From NCBI RefSeq assembly GCF_025961835.1, contig NZ_JAOQOK010000001.1, positions 1,860,001 through 1,924,000 on the forward strand: DNA of 64,000 nt, given 5' to 3'. Below the pieces are notes generated by a model. That model did not search any database, was not told where the DNA came from, and saw only the letters and a program-made list of their open reading frames with translations. How positions within the stretch are numbered: the stretch's first letter is position 1; every line of letters starts with the position of its first letter. This DNA comes from Sphingobium sp. B2D3C (lineage in GTDB: Bacteria > Pseudomonadota > Alphaproteobacteria > Sphingomonadales > Sphingomonadaceae). Positions 62,679-64,000 of the stretch are shown in pieces. The position numbers and the translations under genes were made by a program.

Positions 62679-64000
62679 ATGGCCTCTCAGGCAAACCCGA
62701 CGCGCGATGATTTTGCCGCGCTTCTCAATGAATCTCTTGGTGGTGCAGACGGCGGCTTTGAAGGCCGCGTGGTCAAGGGCACCGTCACCGGCATCGAAAA
62801 CGACCTCGCCGTCATCGACGTGGGCCTCAAGAGCGAAGGCCGCGTGCCGCTGCGCGAGTTCGCCATGCCCGGCCAGAAGGCCGATCTGAAGGTTGGCGAC
62901 GAAGTCGAGGTCTATGTCGACCGCGTCGAGAACAGCAATGGCGAGGCCATGCTCTCGCGCGACCGCGCCCGCCGCGAAGCCGCGTGGGACAAGCTGGAAT
63001 CCGAATTCGCCGAGAGCGCCCGCGTTGAGGGTGTCATCTTCGGCCGCGTCAAGGGCGGCTTCACCGTCGATCTCGACGGCGCCGTGGCCTTCTTGCCCGG
63101 CAGCCAGGTCGACATCCGCCCCGTGCGCGACGTCACCCCGCTCATGGACATTCCGCAGCCCTTCCAGATCCTCAAGATGGACCGTCGTCGTGGCAACATC
63201 GTCGTGTCGCGTCGCGCGATCCTGGAAGAGACCCGCGCCGAGCAGCGCAGCGGCCTCATCCAGACGCTGAGCGAAGGCCAGATCATCGAGGGCGTGGTCA
63301 AGAACATCACCGATTACGGTGCGTTCGTTGATCTGGGCGGCATTGACGGCCTGCTGCACGTCACGGACCTGAGCTACAAGCGAATCAACCACCCGAGCGA
63401 GATGATCAACATCGGCGACACGGTGAAGGTGCAGATCATCCGCATCAACCGCGACACGCAGCGCATCAGCCTCGGCATGAAGCAGCTCGAGAGCGATCCG
63501 TGGGAAGGCGCATCGGCCAAGTACCCGATCGGCGCCAAGCTCTCCGGCCGCGTCACGAACATTACCGAATATGGTGCGTTCGTCGAGCTGGAGCCCGGCA
63601 TCGAGGGTCTGGTCCACGTTTCGGAAATGTCCTGGACCAAGAAGAACGTCCACCCCGGCAAGATCGTTTCGACGAGCCAGGAAGTGGAAGTTCTGGTGCT
63701 CGAGGTCGATGCCGAGAAGCGTCGCATCAGCCTTGGCCTCAAGCAGGCCCAGTCCAACCCCTGGGAGAGCTTTGCCGAGCGTCACCCGGTCGGCAGCCAG
63801 GTCGAGGGCGAAGTCAAGAACGCCACCGAGTTTGGCCTGTTCATCGGCCTGGACGGCGACGTCGACGGCATGGTTCACATGTCCGACATCGCGTGGGGCA
63901 TCTCCGGCGAGGACGCGCTCAACCTGCACCGCAAGGGCGAGACCGTTCAGGCCATCGTGCTTGACGTGGACGTCGAGAAGGAACGCATCAGCCTCGGCAT
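62679..64000 (+). CDS. rpsA: 30S ribosomal protein S1 (partial)
   Basis: The first 440 residues of S1; the stop lies past the right edge. MASQANPTRDDFAALLNESLGG precedes repeated OB-fold S1 domains, each with the signature ending ..GRVT..GAFVDL or similar (GVVKNITDYGAFVDLGG, GRVTNITEYGAFVELEPG, GEVKNATEFGLFIGLDG), at least four visible. S1 binds mRNA upstream of the start and is essential in gram-negative bacteria. Starts at ATG 62679, eight bases after GAAGGAA. Confidence 0.97.
   Translation, partial: MASQANPTRDDFAALLNESLGGADGGFEGRVVKGTVTGIENDLAVIDVGLKSEGRVPLREFAMPGQKADLKVGDEVEVYVDRVENSNGEAMLSRDRARREAAWDKLESEFAESARVEGVIFGRVKGGFTVDLDGAVAFLPGSQVDIRPVRDVTPLMDIPQPFQILKMDRRRGNIVVSRRAILEETRAEQRSGLIQTLSEGQIIEGVVKNITDYGAFVDLGGIDGLLHVTDLSYKRINHPSEMINIGDTVKVQIIRINRDTQRISLGMKQLESDPWEGASAKYPIGAKLSGRVTNITEYGAFVELEPGIEGLVHVSEMSWTKKNVHPGKIVSTSQEVEVLVLEVDAEKRRISLGLKQAQSNPWESFAERHPVGSQVEGEVKNATEFGLFIGLDGDVDGMVHMSDIAWGISGEDALNLHRKGETVQAIVLDVDVEKERISLG

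Noticed and set aside
1..64000. CRISPR arrays, insertion sequences and prophage genes
   Set aside because: Scanned for direct-repeat arrays, transposase and phage signatures; none seen.

Overview
The window is a chromosomal segment of a high-GC alphaproteobacterium, most likely of the family Sphingomonadaceae (Sphingobium, Sphingomonas or Novosphingobium type). This rests on the gene content: a PEP-CTERM protein and an EpsI-like protein, a large TonB-dependent receptor, a class II (CP4-like) EPSP synthase, a TIGR02300-type FYDLN protein, Caulobacter-like xylose genes, and intergenic REP-like repeats of the kind common in sphingomonads. All assignments come from reading the protein sequences and recalled family knowledge; no database search was run.

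Left part (1-10970): a hemicellulose and pentose/aldonate locus. A minus-strand operon xylX-xylB-xylC-(sugar MFS, cut by the window edge) matches the Caulobacter Weimberg xylose route. Divergent from it run a PfkB-type 2-keto-3-deoxy sugar acid kinase and a DgoA-like aldolase. Next come a secreted GH9 glycoside hydrolase (minus) and, divergent from it, a secreted esterase, a secreted protein of unknown function and a GH43 arabinanase. Two LacI-type operator-like palindromes (3040-3053 and 7502-7515) sit in the two divergent promoter regions and may tie the locus together.

Middle part (11000-34950): mostly housekeeping genes. These include an FMN-binding split-barrel protein, a PEP-CTERM protein, an AlkD-like protein, a two-gene osmoprotectant ABC transporter with a permease/binding-protein fusion, the ffh-rpsP-rimM-[methyltransferase]-trmD-rplS cluster, an orphan EpsI gene, gpx-thiE-TPM, and fba/pgk/gap/tkt. 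They continue with the zapA-6S RNA-5-FCL cluster, an AI-2E family permease, thyA, a small conserved-looking protein and a cold-shock gene. tRNA genes for Arg(CCG), Asp(GTC) and Pro(CGG) lie here.

Right-centre (35279-59532): an accessory catabolic region bounded by tRNA-Pro and tRNA-Ala(GGC). It holds an Lrp/AsnC regulator, an HD-domain protein, a TonB receptor, two Fe(II)/2-oxoglutarate dioxygenases, a nitroreductase, two cysteine hydrolases, an SDR, a ribokinase-like kinase and a RutA-like flavin monooxygenase. It also holds two MFS transporters, an M20 hydrolase, a serine hydrolase, a LigB/DODA-type ring-cleavage enzyme, a VOC protein and a Rieske oxygenase. Its most unusual feature is an AraC regulator fused in frame to an acetamidase/formamidase (50042-52387), while the same two protein types occur nearby as separate overlapping genes (54584-56675). 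The substrate is unknown; the enzyme set suggests a nitrogen-containing aromatic or amide compound.

Right end (59848-64000): tRNA-Ala, the TIGR02300 protein, aroA, cmk and the start of rpsA, which runs off the window. No insertion sequence, integrase, prophage or CRISPR array was seen.
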